DNA of 64,000 nt from Deuterostichococcus epilithicus (taxonomy: Eukaryota; Chlorophyta; Trebouxiophyceae; Prasiolales; Stichococcaceae). Below are positions 1-12,783 of this stretch, in pieces; positions within the stretch are counted from its first letter, which is position 1, and every line of letters begins with the position of its first letter. The notes beneath the pieces are model-generated. The model had not been told where the DNA came from and did no database searches. It was given only the letters and a program-made list of their open reading frames with translations. The stretch covers positions 930,001 through 994,000 of the forward strand of contig JAVTLE010000015.1 of assembly GCA_033439295.1 (NCBI GenBank), in the 5' to 3' direction. Both the position numbers and the translations under genes were made by a program.

Positions 1-669
1 GGGCAAGCCCCACGCGGGCAGCTGGGCACGGCTGTTGGCGCACGATGCCTGGCGCTGCTGACGGCGCAGCCTCCCGCTCTCAGGACCTTGGACGAGCGAG
101 GGGGAGGGTCAGCGGCCATACTTGAGAGACACCATTGTCTCTGTTGGGAGACCATGTCTTAATTTGCTTGATCCGCAATCTGCTGCTGCTGTGGCTCCTC
201 CGCAGCAGAGTATTTGCCGGGAGCTCTGCCTGCACTTCCGGAGCGCGATGCGCCTCAGAATCATCTTAGAAGCCCTTGTCTGTCTGGACAATTGAGGAAT
301 GGTGACGGACATCGCCTTTGGTTTGCCTTTGGTCTGGCAGAATGGCGGCGCTTGCGGCAGGGTGATACCCTTGCCACTTCAAAAGCTTTACTTCGCATTG
401 ATGTAATGTTTTGAGTTGTTGTTGGCGTGTTAACGGGGTCGCAACGCACGTCCCCATCGGCCAAGTAGGTGTTTCTGCACTTCCCGACTCCCAGCCAGCG
501 GGAAGGATACAATATTCAGGGGGGACAGATGCAAAACGGGAAGATAGCCGTTTCGGAGTGAGCTAGCGTCCCCAGGCTTTCACGCCCTGCACCAGCGGCA
601 TACCGGGGCATTTCTGCAGCGAGGCAGCTCGAACGGATCTGGCGGGTTGCCTGTGGCGCCACAGCAACC
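1..669. other. Left-edge flank upstream of the LSM14-like gene
   Basis: No gene is recognised here. One + strand frame is open from base 1 to a TAA at 160-162 and could be the 3' end of a gene starting outside the window, but open frames of this length are common in such GC-rich DNA and the peptide resembles nothing I know. The rest (163-669) should hold the promoter and 5' UTR of the gene starting at 670. No clear TATA box is visible. Confidence 0.3.
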
Positions 670-3600
670 ATGGCGGAGCAGGAGGCCGGGCAGGGAGGTG
701 GCATCCCGTACATCGGTTCGCTTATCTCGCTGGTCTCGGCCAGCGGGCAGCGGTACAGGGGCACCCTTTACACGGTGGACCTCAACGAGAGCACCATCGC
801 CCTCCAGAACGGTGTGTCAGCTGCATGCTGTGCTGCCTGTGCTCGCGCGGATGTCAGACCCTTCACGGACTCTGCCGTGCTGGTGACCTGCCGATCGCGG
901 CCGAAGGGACGCTGAGTCTCCACACCTGGCGCGTGCAGTCACTCTAGGTGCAGATGACGCGCCGGCCGGACCGGTGTATGAGTTCATCAAGTTTCGAGGT
1001 AACTGTCGCCGATCACATCCTCGCACTGCTGGCCGTGTCAGCAGTGACTGTGTTACTCCATCGCCATACGCGTGCCAGGCCATGAACTTGGCTTCCATGA
1101 TGTCTTCCGGCCTGCGTTTCAAGCTGCATCGCGCACATCCACCTCTGACGCACATACGCCCCCAGTTGCTCCTGCCGCGTGCAGGCTCTGACATCGCCGA
1201 GCTGACGGTGCTCGCTAACGGGCCCGAGCCGGACGCGGCCTCATCCCAGCCTGCAAAGGTGCCACTGTTGTGTCGGGCATCCCCCTACTTGAGCCATGTG
1301 CAGGTGCCGCAGGCGCTCAACGTCGATGCATGGCAGCCAATCTCACGGCTGCGTGCCAGCATGTTGATTCAGCATTGGACGACGGCTGCTTGACGTGCTG
1401 CGGCAGTCCATGGCTGGCGGCAGGACATTGTTGCCGCTGATGCATCAACTTTCGCCTCCCGGCCCCTATGACCTCCACATGGAGCCCATGCACACTAGCA
1501 CACGAAGTCTGCTACTTGATGAGCAGCCGTTCCAGCTGGTCCACCACCCTCCACATTGCCGCACGTGCAGGAGGCGCTGGCCGCGCCGCCGCCGGTGGCG
1601 GAGCAGCCGACGGCAGGCGGCGCCCCCATCGCGCCCTCCGCACCGAAGGTCACGCCCTGGTCGCAGCCGCCGCCACCAGGCACAGGTACTGGGGACGCAC
1701 GTCTCCTGCTAGACGCCCCCCTGCCAGCGCCACACACAGTTATAGTCGCACCAGAGAAGTGCTCGCCCAAGTGATGTGATCGGATCGCGACTGGCTCCGA
1801 AGCTGAGCAAGCACCGGTGCTGCCCAGCCCTCTGCAGTACCCCTGAAATTCCTTTCCTCTGCCCTTCACAGCGCCCGGACTAGGGGGCGCCGCGCCGCCG
1901 CCGCCGCCGCCGCCGCCGCCACAGCAGGCGGCGCCGGCGCGCCGCAGCCGCCGCGGGCGCCCGCGCCGACGGTGCTGCTCACGCCGGCGGCGCCGCCGCG
2001 GCAGCCGCCGGCGCCCGGCCAGCAGCAGGGGGGCCAGCCCCGGCCGCCGCCCGTCCAGCCGCAGGAGGTGCTGCGCCCCCCTCTCCCTGCCGCACATGCG
2101 GCATCCGATATTCTGGTTGCCTGCTGTGAGGCTTCGGACAAACCGTTCAGCCTCGCAGCGATCCAGCCTGGATGCCACAGGCTTCGGAGGCCACTAGACA
2201 TGGGGTAGACCAGCAGCTCCAACCCCAGCTGGTTCTGGTGCTCTGGCTGACGTTTGAGGTACGGATGGCGCAGGGCGGCCCCCCACAGCATCAGCAGACG
2301 AATGGGTATGCCGGAGGCCAGCAGGGGCGCCGCGGCGACGGCCGAGGTGAATGGTCCTGCTCTCGCCGGCAGCGTGGCCTGACTCCATGCTGCGAGCTGC
2401 CAAGCTGTGTGCTGGGGCCCCTCAAATCAGATTGCTGTGGACCGCCGCATCAGTGCCCGTCACCGCGGATGGGATTGCGGTCAAAGCTGTACTGCAGTGC
2501 TGCAGCCCTGATGTGCACTCGGCAACGGTCTGAGACGTGTGTGCGGCGTCCAGGGCGCGGCCAGGGGCGCGGCGGCGGCCGCTTCCAGGGACAGGGACAG
2601 GGCCGCGGCGGGCCCGGCTTCGAGGGCGGGCGCGGCGGCGAGAGGGGCGCGGACGGGCCGGCCCCGGCGGCGACGCAGGCCGTGGCGGCGGCCGGGCGGC
2701 CGTGGCGGCGGCCGCGGCAGCGGTGGTGGCCCCCGCGCGCCCGGTCGGGGAGCTGGCTCCGGTGAGTGTGCCTGCCTGTGGGTTCCAGAACGGCTGCCGC
2801 AGGACAGTTGGGCTCCCTGGTCAAGGGTTTTAGGGCCGGTGGAGTCTTGCACACTCCGCTGCCGTGAGTGCGTCGGACAGCGCTGGCAGTGCAGTCAGCC
2901 GCACACACATCATCCCGCACTCGGCACGTGGCCCCTGCCTGCTGATCCGGACCACGAGCAGGCCGCCGAGATGCTTTCTGGCGCTGGCCAAGCTCGCTTC
3001 TGTGTGCGCCGGCAGGCTGCGGTGCGGCCAGCGGACGTGCCGAAGGCGGACTTTGACTTCGAGGAGGCGCTCGCCAAGTTCAACAAAGCCGACATTCAGC
3101 AGGAGCAGGTGACCCACCGCTGCCCCCTGCTGGCTGCCGTCCCTGCCTTGCCTGGCACCTTCAACCTTTTTCGTGCATGGGCCGGCGTTCGTGCAATCCC
3201 TGATCATTGCCACGGAAGAGGCTGTTCGTCGTGTCCAGCCCGGAGCCGGGTGCCGAGCAGCGAGGGTGCGCCGTGCCGCCGCACGTGTGCACACTGGGCC
3301 GCTGAGCTGGCTCTTGAGCCATGCCCGGCGCCCGAGAGCCTCGTTGCCTGATGACAATCCAAAGGAACGAGACTTCAAAAATGGCCTGAGCACGAAGCCT
3401 CAAACAACGACTGGAACCTCTCAACTCCAACAACAGGAGGGCGAGGCGGATGCGGAGGCGGCGCCGCCGGCCAAGCCAAAGTACGAGAAGGACGACTTTT
3501 TCGACGAGTTGAGCTGCGAGGCCCTGGAGCGGCTGGCCATCGCGGAGGCGGGCGCCGACGGCCGCCCCGACGGCCGCACGCGCGCCGCCGGCCAGCGCAA

Positions 3601-4256
3601 GGCGAGTGTCCTCCCCTGTTGCGAATCTTGTCAGCCTTTGTTGCAGACACCCATGACAAGCATGGCACGTGTCGCTGTGCGGTTGAAGATGTGACATGTG
3701 TCGCTGTGCGATATGTGACGTGTGTTCAGGCAACAAAGGCTCAAGGCGCTGACGCCGCGGACTGCAGGTGGACATTGAGACGTTTGGCGCGGCGCACGCC
3801 GGCCGCTTCGGCGGGCGGCGCCGCGGCCCCAGCTACGGGCACGGCGGCGGACGCGGCCGCGGCGGGGCGGGCCGCGGGGGCGGCGATTACGGCTATGCCG
3901 GCGGGCGCGGCGGCGGCGGCGGCGGCGACTTCGCCGGCGGGCGCGATGGGGTGAACCTGGCAGCACTACAACTCCTTGTTCTGTGGGAACACTTCCTGAC
4001 ACTGTGTGACCTGTCCTGGCTGGGCTGTCGTGGAGCTTTTAGGGCCTGGGGCGCCAGCCACTGGCCAACCGGCTGTCAGCTTGCCCTTGCGTCCGAGGTG
4101 CTGACAGGACCTTTGCTCACCGCAAGCCCCCAGCGCGCGCCTCCCGTTCAGACATGCACATGCGATGATCTGGGCCTGATCCTGCAGCAGGGTCGCGGCG
4201 GTGGCGGCGGCGGCGGCAGGGGCCGCGGCGGCCAGGAGGTTGCAGCGTCCGCCTGA
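670..4256 (+). CDS. LSM14/SCD6/DCP5-like mRNA-decapping and translational repressor protein
   Basis: Members of this family bind mRNA, repress translation and promote decapping in cytoplasmic P-bodies. Exon 1 (670-811) encodes the start of an LSm14 domain (YIGSLISLVSASGQRYRGTL), continued in 954-998 (VYEFIKFRG) and 1185-1258 (SDIAELTVL). Pro/Gln-rich exons follow (about 1571-2090, 2259-2346), then an RGG-rich exon (about 2537-2762). Further exons are an FDF motif (3016-3108, DFDFEEALAKFNK), an FFD-type box (3437-3601, KDDFFDELSCE), a TFG-type box with more RGG (3768-3950, VDIETFGAAHAGRFGG) and an RGG tail ending in TGA at 4254-4256. Phases match from the FDF exon to the stop. The donor after 3601 is GC (AAG|GCGAGT). 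The conserved loop between the two Lsm halves was not found, and frame changes near 1.9 kb and 2.7 kb suggest missed exons or sequence errors. Family call secure; middle exons uncertain. Confidence 0.85.
1891..1922. repeat. CCG triplet run in the LSM14-like gene
   Basis: About ten CCG/GCC triplets in a low-complexity exon. Read in one frame they give polyproline and in another polyalanine. The downstream frame that looks coding (Pro/Gln-rich) differs from the upstream one, so a miscounted base in this run is plausible. Confidence 0.6.
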
Positions 4257-5067
4257 CAGCAGCCACCGAGCCCGCAGGACTGCGCAGACGACAGCCGCCC
4301 ACACATAGGGAGGCCGCACTGCACGCATGATGCGACGACTGCCCCTGGAGCGGGCAGCTGGGGCTGCTTGTGTGTGTTGCCGCTCGATGGCGGCCTGCGC
4401 GGCAGGAGGTGCTGCGAGTTCGCCACGCCCTGGATGCAGCGATCGAGCCACGGCTGCTACGAGGCGACTGGCGCCATGGCCTGCGATCGAGCCGGAGCTG
4501 CGGGCTCACTGTAGCCCCAGTCCGCGAAGTCAAGCACGAAGCCAAGGCTTTTGCTCCGATGAATGCCGCAACCGGCTGCAAAAGACTTGGCCTGGTTTAC
4601 ACTGCGACCCCAGTGGCTTCCCACCAGTGGACATGGACGCTGCGATGAGTCTGGTCCGTCGTGTCATGCTGTAGCGCAAACAGCGCTGCCACAGCAACGT
4701 GTCCTAGCTGCCTCCCTGCAGGGTCACTAGCAGTTGGGTCAAATGTGTTTGCAGCCTGCCTGGAACGGCAAAGGCTGCAGGACCGCTGCCGCAGCTGCAG
4801 GCAGCTTTTTGCTTTGGGTATCGCCTTTTGCATCAGAATGCAAAAGCTCTGGGGTGAGACCAAGTCCGGCAAGGGTGCTTTGAATTCGGCGCACACAACG
4901 CTGGCTCCCCATGTCCTTGTGCCGCTGGAGTGTCAGGACATGCTCATCAACATAATAAACCAGTCGAGAGCATGAGTTTGCTCCGCCGAAGCTCCATTTT
5001 CAATCAGACCAAACTCGAGATCCAACTTGCTTTCGCTTCTACTTCGGCGAACGTAATCTGCCATCGC
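4257..5067. other. Intergenic region between two convergent 3' ends
   Basis: This stretch separates the stop of the LSM14-like gene (+) from the stop of the JmjC gene (-). It should contain both 3' UTRs. I see no exon-like segment, RNA gene or mobile element in it. Confidence 0.5.
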
Positions 5068-8000
5068 TCAACCCAGCCGCAGCTTCTTCATAATCCGCCC
5101 CTTGACGGAGAGCTTCTTCCCGGCGACGCCCGCGGCAGCCACGGCAGGCAGCCCTGCATGCCGCCCCGGGCGCATGGCCTTGGACCCTGCAGCTCGCCAC
5201 ACCATACAGGTCGCACCAGAAAGGCGACACCATGCCGACAATCGCACAGGTTGCCAGCCAACATTCCAGTCCTGAATTGTCCTCTAGAGAAGGTCAAGTG
5301 CTTCATGAAGCTTGGCCGCCTCAGAATGCCTACGCAGCCACTGTTGGCCGGCTGCTTCTAGCCTTCCAACCTAAACTGCTCGGATCAAGCCGCCAACGTG
5401 GGCGGCACTGCCTTGAAAGCATTTTGATTGGGGTGCTTCATAGCTTCAATTGCCACCGAGGGGAGTGATTGGCTGCCTGGTGAGCAATCGCATCCAACCA
5501 GACAGCAGCCACCTGTGGCGCGGGCCTCCGCAACGGAGTCGCCGGCCTCCTCGGCGCCCTCCGGGGACAGCGGCCCCGAGCGGGCACGCCGCTTGAGGCC
5601 CGCCGGCCCGCCGCCTGGCGCCGCGCGAGGGGCGAACGCGCCGTGGCTGCTGAGGCTGCCGTCGCTACTCTCCGGCTCCGCCTCGCCTGCGAGCATGCCG
5701 TCTTGAATCCATTCAGCTGCGCATCGTGAACGGTGCAGGCGAGGTGGTGCGAACCTGATCGTTCCAGCGAGGTCTGTCGCTGCCGCTGCCTGGCTGGCAT
5801 GCCGGGCTGCACGCACAGCGTGCCCCTGTCATCCCACCTGCTGGCTGAAACTCGTTGTCCGAGGGCGGTATCTGCAGCGCTCCATCTGCCATGACCAGCG
5901 GCGTGCGCCCGGCAGGCCTGGGCACGCGGCGGCGGCCGGCCTCGGGAGTGGCCTGCGCCGCCGTCGCCGCCGCCGTGTCCACGCCAGCGGCGGCGATGCA
6001 CGCCTCCAGTTCGTCCAGCAGCCGCTGCACCAGGGGAAGAAGCAGCACATACTGCTGTCGGGCGACTGCAGGCCTGTGCAGGCACTCAGCTGTGCAAGCA
6101 GCCTGTGCGCTAGGTGCTGGCGGGGGCAGCCTGATCCCGAATGGGCGCATTCTGCGGCTTTCAAACTATCCCGGATTGGGCGGCGCAGGGGGCACGCCCA
6201 CTGACAACCCATCGCAGGTGGACGATCACCGGATACTCGTTGTGACATGCTAAGTGCTGTCCAACAACCAGCAAGAGCGACTCTCATATGCCGGAGGACG
6301 GTGCACCACCTGGGGGTCGGGCACGAACGCCGGCGCCGCAACGCCCCGCTGCAGCAGCGCCCGCAGCGCGGCCAGCAGCGCCGCGAGGCCGGCGCCGTCG
6401 CGTGCGGCGGCGGCGCCAGCAGCGGTCGCCCACTCCAGCTGCGGGGCAGCGTCGCCCGGCTCCTCCCGCTCATTCGTCTGCATGGCCACGGCGGCGGCGT
6501 CGCCCAGCTGTGGCTGCACTGTCCCACCATCCTGTTCGGCACGCGGCGCCGGCTGCGGCGTCCCAGCTTGCTCAGGCGGCCCGGCCTGCGCCGGGCTGCT
6601 GGCCGCCGCAGCGGCAGCCGTAGGTTGCTGGGCGCTTGCGCGCAGCCCGTCTGCTGTCAGCACCTCAGGCGCAGGCGCGCCAGCCGGCGAAGACCGACAT
6701 CGCTGCTCGTCCCCCGCCGGCGCTGCTGGATCCACCGGACAGCTCTCAGCTGGTAGAGCTGCGTGCGTTGCATGGTGGTGCTGCGGCTCCTGCGGCTCCT
6801 GCCGGACTGCTCCAGCAGGTGTCTCAACGATGGGCGCTGGAGTGGCCGTAGCGCGGCCCGCTGCTGCTTCTGCTGCTGCGCTCGGCGCCCCTCCAGCTGC
6901 AGCAGGCGGCTCTGCAGCCTCCGAGGACCGCGCAGCTTTGCCGCCAGACGCCGCCGGCGAGCGCGCGAGCGGCGTGCTGCTGCCGCCGCCTGTACTGCCG
7001 CTGTGAGCGGCGGGGGAGCTCGCCTGATGCTGCGCGGGCAGGGCGGACGATTCGCTGCCGGCAGGCGCTTCTCCAGTGGCCGGCAGGTGCCCCGGCACGG
7101 CGGCATCCAGCATCTCATCTTGGCCGGCGGCCGTGGCGGCCGGCGTTTCTTCTCCGCGTGCAGCCCCTGACACGGGTGCTGACATCAGCTGCCTTCCAGC
7201 CACTGCAGCCTCCAGCGCGGCTGGTGCCGCCGGCGACGGCGCCCGCCGAGCAGGCGAGGCTGGTCCTCCAGTCTTGCCCGCCGCCGCAGCCGCCGCCGCC
7301 GCCGGTGGCTGTGCGACCGCTGCTGTGATGCCGGTCAGCCCATGGCGCAGCACCGGCCGCTGCATCTGGCCTGCTCGCTTGCCTGCGAGCAGGGGTGCCG
7401 CAGGACTAACCTGCCGATTTCCAGGGGCTGCTCATGTCATGCCGCTCATCCGCGACCTGCTCACAGCGCGCTTACCCCGCCAGCGTGCAGCAGTGCACCC
7501 ATCGTCAGGGCGCATGCCGCGCGAGGTGCAGCCCGCACCTGTGGCCACGATGGCGACGCCCTCAGCAGCCTTGCGCTGCATGAGCGACCCCTTCTGCAGC
7601 GATGCCGGCGCGCGCTGCGGCGGCGGGGGTCCGCCGGCGGCGGCGCTGACGCATCGGGCCCAGGCGTTCGTGCCGGCGAGTCGCCCGCGAGCGGCTGCCG
7701 ACCGCTGACCGCCTGCTGCGGATGATCGGGAACCCGCAGCTGCGCCTGGGGCAGGGGCGGTGCCGGCGCCGTGGCCGGCGGAGCGTCCCCGGCCGGTCGG
7801 CTCGCTCGCCGTCTCGAGCGGCGCCGACGCCGTCTGCCTGGCCGGTTCGGACACTCGGGCATCGTGCGGCGCTGCTCGTGGCTGCGGGACCCCGGTGCCG
7901 CTGGATGCAGTGGAAGCAGGCCGCCGTCCCCGCTCAGGCGCACCCGCACAGCCCGAAGGCTGCTGCGGCTCTGCTGCCAGCAGCTGCTCACGCCGCTCCA

Positions 8001-11000
8001 GCGACGCTGCCGCCTGCAGCGGCACATGCGCCGCCGCCGCTGCCGTGACCTGCGCCTCGGCTCCCGGCGGCTCGCCCGTCGGCTGTGCCGTGGGCAGCTC
8101 CTCGTCACCGCTCTCGTCAGCGGCGCCGTCCACCTGAGGAATCGTCGCACCCCGCCTGGCATACAACCCACGGCACAGTGTCAGCGTGTGCGGCAGCTGA
8201 CAGCTGCCAGATGGTGTGCAGCTGGTGCATGTAGGACTGTGCAACACAGCGCACCGGCGGGCTAGTGCAGCACACACTTGCGGGAGACCTTCACGGCGAT
8301 GTCTGACACGCTGCTATGCGACACCTCTTACGGACGTCAACTCACGGGTGCGTGTCGAAGGGAGACCTGGCACCATTCAACGCTCGCAGCTCGAGGGTGC
8401 CAGTGGCTTGCGGTGCGCTGATTGCGGCATGACGGCTGCGTTACGGCATATCAATGTCAGCGCAGACACTGGTCGAGGGTCCACCTGGACGTGACGCGCG
8501 GACGCCCGGCCGCGGCCCCCCCACCGTCCTCGGAGCCGCCGCTGCTGCTGCTCAGCGGCGCTGCGTCGGCGCGCGTGAAGGCGCGGCCCGCTACGCGGCC
8601 ACTCTTAGTCCGCACCTGCCCCCACGCCAGGGCGCCACGCATCGGACGCACGAGTCTCTGCTGACAGGCACACGGGATGCAGACACTCCGATGTGCCAGA
8701 GAGTCCCTAGGGCGCAGCAGTCACACCAGCAGCGCGGAGCAGCAAGCTGAACCCTTGTAACAGGACGCTCTGTTCTGTGGAGCCACCTGTCCAGGGCCGG
8801 GGATTGCCCCCAGCCTGATGCGCAGCCGGCCAGACCCGCCGCGGCCGGCGCCCGCACCGGCACCGCGGTTGCGCTCGGCCCTTCCCTGTCCTTCGTCCTC
8901 CGAGTCGCTGGCGTCGGCGTCGGCACGGGTGTAGGCCCGCCCTGCGCTGCGGCCGCTCTTGGTCACCACCCGCCCGGCGGCGGGGCGGCCGCTGTTGGCA
9001 GCAGTGGGCTTTGCCGCAGGCTTTGCGGCCGGCGCCGGCGCCGGCGCCGCAGCCATCACGGGAATCCCGGCCCGCAGCTCCCCCGACGAGCCAATCTTGA
9101 TGCGCAGGCGCGGCTGGGCTCTGGGAGCACCGCTGCCGCCGCCGCCAAAGCTGCCGCTGCCATCGCGAGAGCCCAGCCTGGTGCCGACCGGCAGTTGGGC
9201 CTCGGCCGCGACTGAAGGAGCTGCCGCTGGCGCAGGGTGACCGCCGTCTGCGGCCTGCGGGCGCACAGCCTTCCGGCGGTGGCCCCGCCGCAGCGAGCCC
9301 GGCGGCGGCTCCGGCTCCGCGGCAGCGGCGGGTGCGGCGCTGCCGCGGCTGCCCAGGCGCACCCTCAGACCGCCCGCCGCCGCCTGCATAGTGACACATT
9401 GGCAGTATGGGAGCGGGCAGCGAGTTACGAGATACATGAGAGAAGGGACAAGCTTGCGGTTTCCAGAGTTGGGCCGACTGCAGCAGCCGCACCCGATGTG
9501 GCCATCCACACCCAGCCAATAGGCCTTGTGCTGCAGCTGGTGCCTGAACGGAGCCTGACGTTGTACGCCGGAAGCCAGCAGCATGACAGCGCACCGGCCG
9601 GGCGGCGGGAATCAGGGCCTCAGGCTGCTGCACGAGGTCATCGATGTCCTCGTCGTCTCCCAGCCCCGTCGCGAGACGGGCCGACGGCGGCCGCGCCGGC
9701 GGCGCCGCCCGCTCCGCTGCGCGCCGCCGCTCCCGCGCCGCCCGCTGCTCCCCCCGCCGTGCCGCCTGCTCGACCACCCTGGCCTCGTCCTCGGCACGCC
9801 GGGCCACCAGCTCTGCCACCTGTGCGTTGCAGAGGTTCGAGCGCTGGATAGGGTCTCGAAAGGCACCTCGGAACGTGTGAAGGAGGGCCACTGACGCAGC
9901 CACGCAACCAGCTGTCCTGGCCGCTGCGACAGCGGGCATGCGTCCGGTCGCTGCTTCTCAATGTCACTGCACGCCTTGCTGCCTGTGTGAATGACCCTAG
10001 ATAGTGGCATCCTGTTGCAGGCTGCGCTCCCTGGTGGCGCGGAGCAGTACAAAAGCTTCAAAGCAATGCCGAGATGTTTGTGGTCCGTCCACGACCCTGC
10101 CACCCAAAGGGGCTGCTGCGCACCTGGGATGCGAGGCAGTCGTCGGACAGGCCGGCTGCTGCCTGCAGGTGCGACGCTGCCGCCAGCGCGACGCGCCACA
10201 GGAAGCTGTGGAAGGCGTTTGCCTGCTCCGACGGTACACTCTCCTGCAGAGCATGATTCGCTACGCTGGTTGACTGACCAGGTTGGCGGACTCGCCTCCT
10301 CAAAGCTGGGGTGTGACCTGCAGCAATACTCTGCGTTCTTTCAGGGCGACACCGTCGCACAGTCCTGCACCGGCGGCTCATGACAGTCGCTGGCTTGGGC
10401 CAAGACAACTGCTGGCCATCTGTTGCAGTGCAAGCGCAGGTGCACGCGAGGGTCGGAAGGACAGCAGTCGCCGCCATTGCTCACCGCATGCTGCCACGCC
10501 ACAAGCTGCGGTGCCAGCGCGCCCTGCTGCAGCCAGCGGCCGGTGAGGGCGGTGCCTTCCGACAGCGACACATGCGCCGCCAGCCAGCCGCCCGGCAGGA
10601 ACACGGTGTGACCTGCAACAGCTGCCACGTTCAGGCCCCTGCACGCTGCCCCTCTTCAGCCACATGCAATGCTCCGTCTCCGCTGCAGCACCCGGACACG
10701 AGGGCACTGACAGTTCCCGCATCCAGCGCGTCATTGACAGCTGAGCAGCACACGCCGCCCGCTACGCGACCGCGGAGAACCCGACAGTACATTTGAATAA
10801 GGATTGCCCTCACTCAAAAGACTGCCAATTCTAACGACCCATGCATCATGACCAGAAAGCCACCTGGCCGCAGAGTGACTGCAGAAAGGCCCTGCAGGCG
10901 GTCAGCCAGCAGAGGCGCAGCGCCGTCCGGGCCCCGCAGCCGTCGCCACGCCGCGAAAGCGGCCAGGTTGCTGGCGCTTGGGGGGGCCGCCAGCAGCAGC

Positions 11001-12783
11001 CGGCGGCCGCTGGCCTGGTGCCACCTGCAACCGGCGGGGTCGAGGTGTGAGCAGGGCCAAGCTCAGGTCATTCAGACGGTCGTCACTGTGACAGGGCGTG
11101 GCATGCTCAACCTGGGCGGGATGGTCGCATCGCCGCACAGCGCCTCCACTACCTAGGCAACTGTCCTTCAAGCTGGAGGCGAGGGGGAACGATGGTCAGA
11201 TGCCATCATCGTGTAGCCCTCAAACCGTCCGCAAAGAAGCACCAGGTGGCGGCGCCGAAGGGGTCGGTGTGAAAGTCGGCGGCAGCACCCGCGCAGGCCA
11301 GCACGGCCGCTGTGCCCGGCTGCAGTCCGTCGAACAGCCCCGCCACCGCGCCCGGCGGGCAGGCGGAGTCTGCCGCCACCGCCAGCGGCGGCCCGATGCC
11401 GGCCTGTGGCACCGCTGGTCAGCCTCGACACCCAGCTGGTCTGCAGCCTGCCAGCAGCACGGCCATGCATGCGCAGACGCAGATGTACCACGACACTCGC
11501 GACAAAATTTGCTGGCAGTGCATTGTGTGGCAGGACTCGAGATAGATGGCAGGTGCTGTCCCCACCAGCGGGGGCAGCGCCATTCTGGCCTGTAGCGGCA
11601 GCTCCGATGTCAGCCCTTGCGCCTGCTGGTCGCCTGGGACCGGCGATTGATCGCCGGCCAGAGGCTGTCCGTTAGACTCCACCTTTACTTCTGGTGGATG
11701 ACCTGCTGCTGCCAAGGCCGCCTCGGCACCAGTTTCAGGCGCCACATCCGGCATCGGCGTATCGGCCTCGGCCGCCGGCTGCGACGGTCCAAGCGCTGCC
11801 GCATCTGCAAGCTGGCCCACAGCTTGCACAGCCGCTTCCTCGCTGGCGATGAGTTTCGCTTCATGATGCTCAGCTGAGACAGAGGCAGCGGCGGCGGCTG
11901 CGCTGCTGTCGCCATCCTGCCCTGCCTTGCGCAGCCGCTTGAGCTGCCGCGGCGGCTGCGGCGCCAGCGGCTCAGCCTGCGCAGTTGCCTGCACCGCGGC
12001 CGTCTGCGCCGCTGCGTGCGCCTGCCACTCCCGGATGGTGACGCTCGCGTGCTGCGGGATGGCTGCCGACGAGGTCTGAACCTGCCGACACAGCGCAGCC
12101 CACACATCAACAGCACGTAAACAGCGCATCAATGCAGCGGCATGTGCGTCCAGGGTAAGATTCGTAACCGTCAGGGCATCTGGTTCCTGAGGATGTGCGT
12201 GCTTGCAGTATGCTTCCTGGTCCGGCGATGCTCGCTGAGCTGGACAAGGCTCCTGGCAGCTGGGGCGCCGCCACACCTGAGCGTCCCACCCCAGCGCCTC
12301 AACGAGGCCTTCCAGGGTGACGGCAGGGTCCGGCGGCAGTTGCGGCCTCAGGTCGCTGTCGGCGGCGCTGCCGCCTGCAGCGGCGGCATCGCCGCGGGGC
12401 GCGCTCAGCAGCAGTGGCGCCGCAAGTGGCCNNCCGCCNCGCNGCCAGGCGCTTGCCAGCGCATCGGGCGGCGTGGCGACGATGGCCGCCGCGCCGGCCG
12501 CGGCCTCCTGCAGCCGCTTGCCCAGGAACTCCGGGTGCACCGGCGGCTCGTAATCCTCTGCGGGCACGGTACCACTCAGAGTTCAGGGCGCATCTGGTAG
12601 CCCTTCGTGGAGCAGGCCAGCGCGCCAGGCGTTGGTGCGTGTGGCAGGCAGCTGTGATCGTCATGGTCGCCGGCAGAGAACGTCGAGGAAAACACGGAGC
12701 GGCTCACCCGAACCCAAGTCGGAGGAGGAGCCTTGCTCCATGCGGACATAGTCGGCGCACGCTATGGCCCGCTTGGTCCTCAT
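5068..12783 (-). CDS. JmjC-domain protein of the KDM2/KDM7-PHF8 type, long disordered C-terminus
   Basis: JmjC proteins of this group are Fe(II)/2-oxoglutarate histone demethylases. The 15-exon model closes exactly (1593 aa): 12708-12783, 12277-12557, 11497-12081, 11243-11403, 10864-11024, 10485-10612, 10124-10243, 9595-9843, 8787-9383, 8485-8615, 7476-8155, 6310-7382, 5838-6054, 5513-5716, 5068-5186. The start MRTKRAIACADY has a good context (ccaccATG). The JmjC core spans about residues 315-460: FHTDPFG gives the first His and Asp iron ligands (about H359, D361), then ATWWHQASGRRLLL and a GHTVFLPGGWLAAH strand. Alignment with PHF8-type domains puts Ala where the second iron-binding His should be (GWIH becomes GWLA), with a His two residues later, and Arg where the 2-oxoglutarate Lys should be. 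No PHD finger is seen. The C-terminal 1000 residues are Ala/Pro-rich with repeated LRIRLG-like and TKSGR.AGRA.TRADA motifs. Activity is doubtful; family call is good. N bases lie in exon 2. Confidence 0.85.
12432..12443. other. Ambiguous bases (N) in JmjC exon 2
   Basis: Four N bases lie at 12432-12443. Similar isolated N clusters are near 47318-47328, 50268-50274, 53273-53297 and 63030, all in very GC-rich sequence. They are assembly uncertainty, not biology, but translations across them are unreliable. Confidence 0.9.

Noticed and set aside
5868-7365. Long frames on the + strand opposite the JmjC C-terminal exons
   Set aside because: Very GC-rich Ala/Arg/Pro sequence stays open in several frames. 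The minus-strand exons fit splice phases and a complete protein; the others do not.
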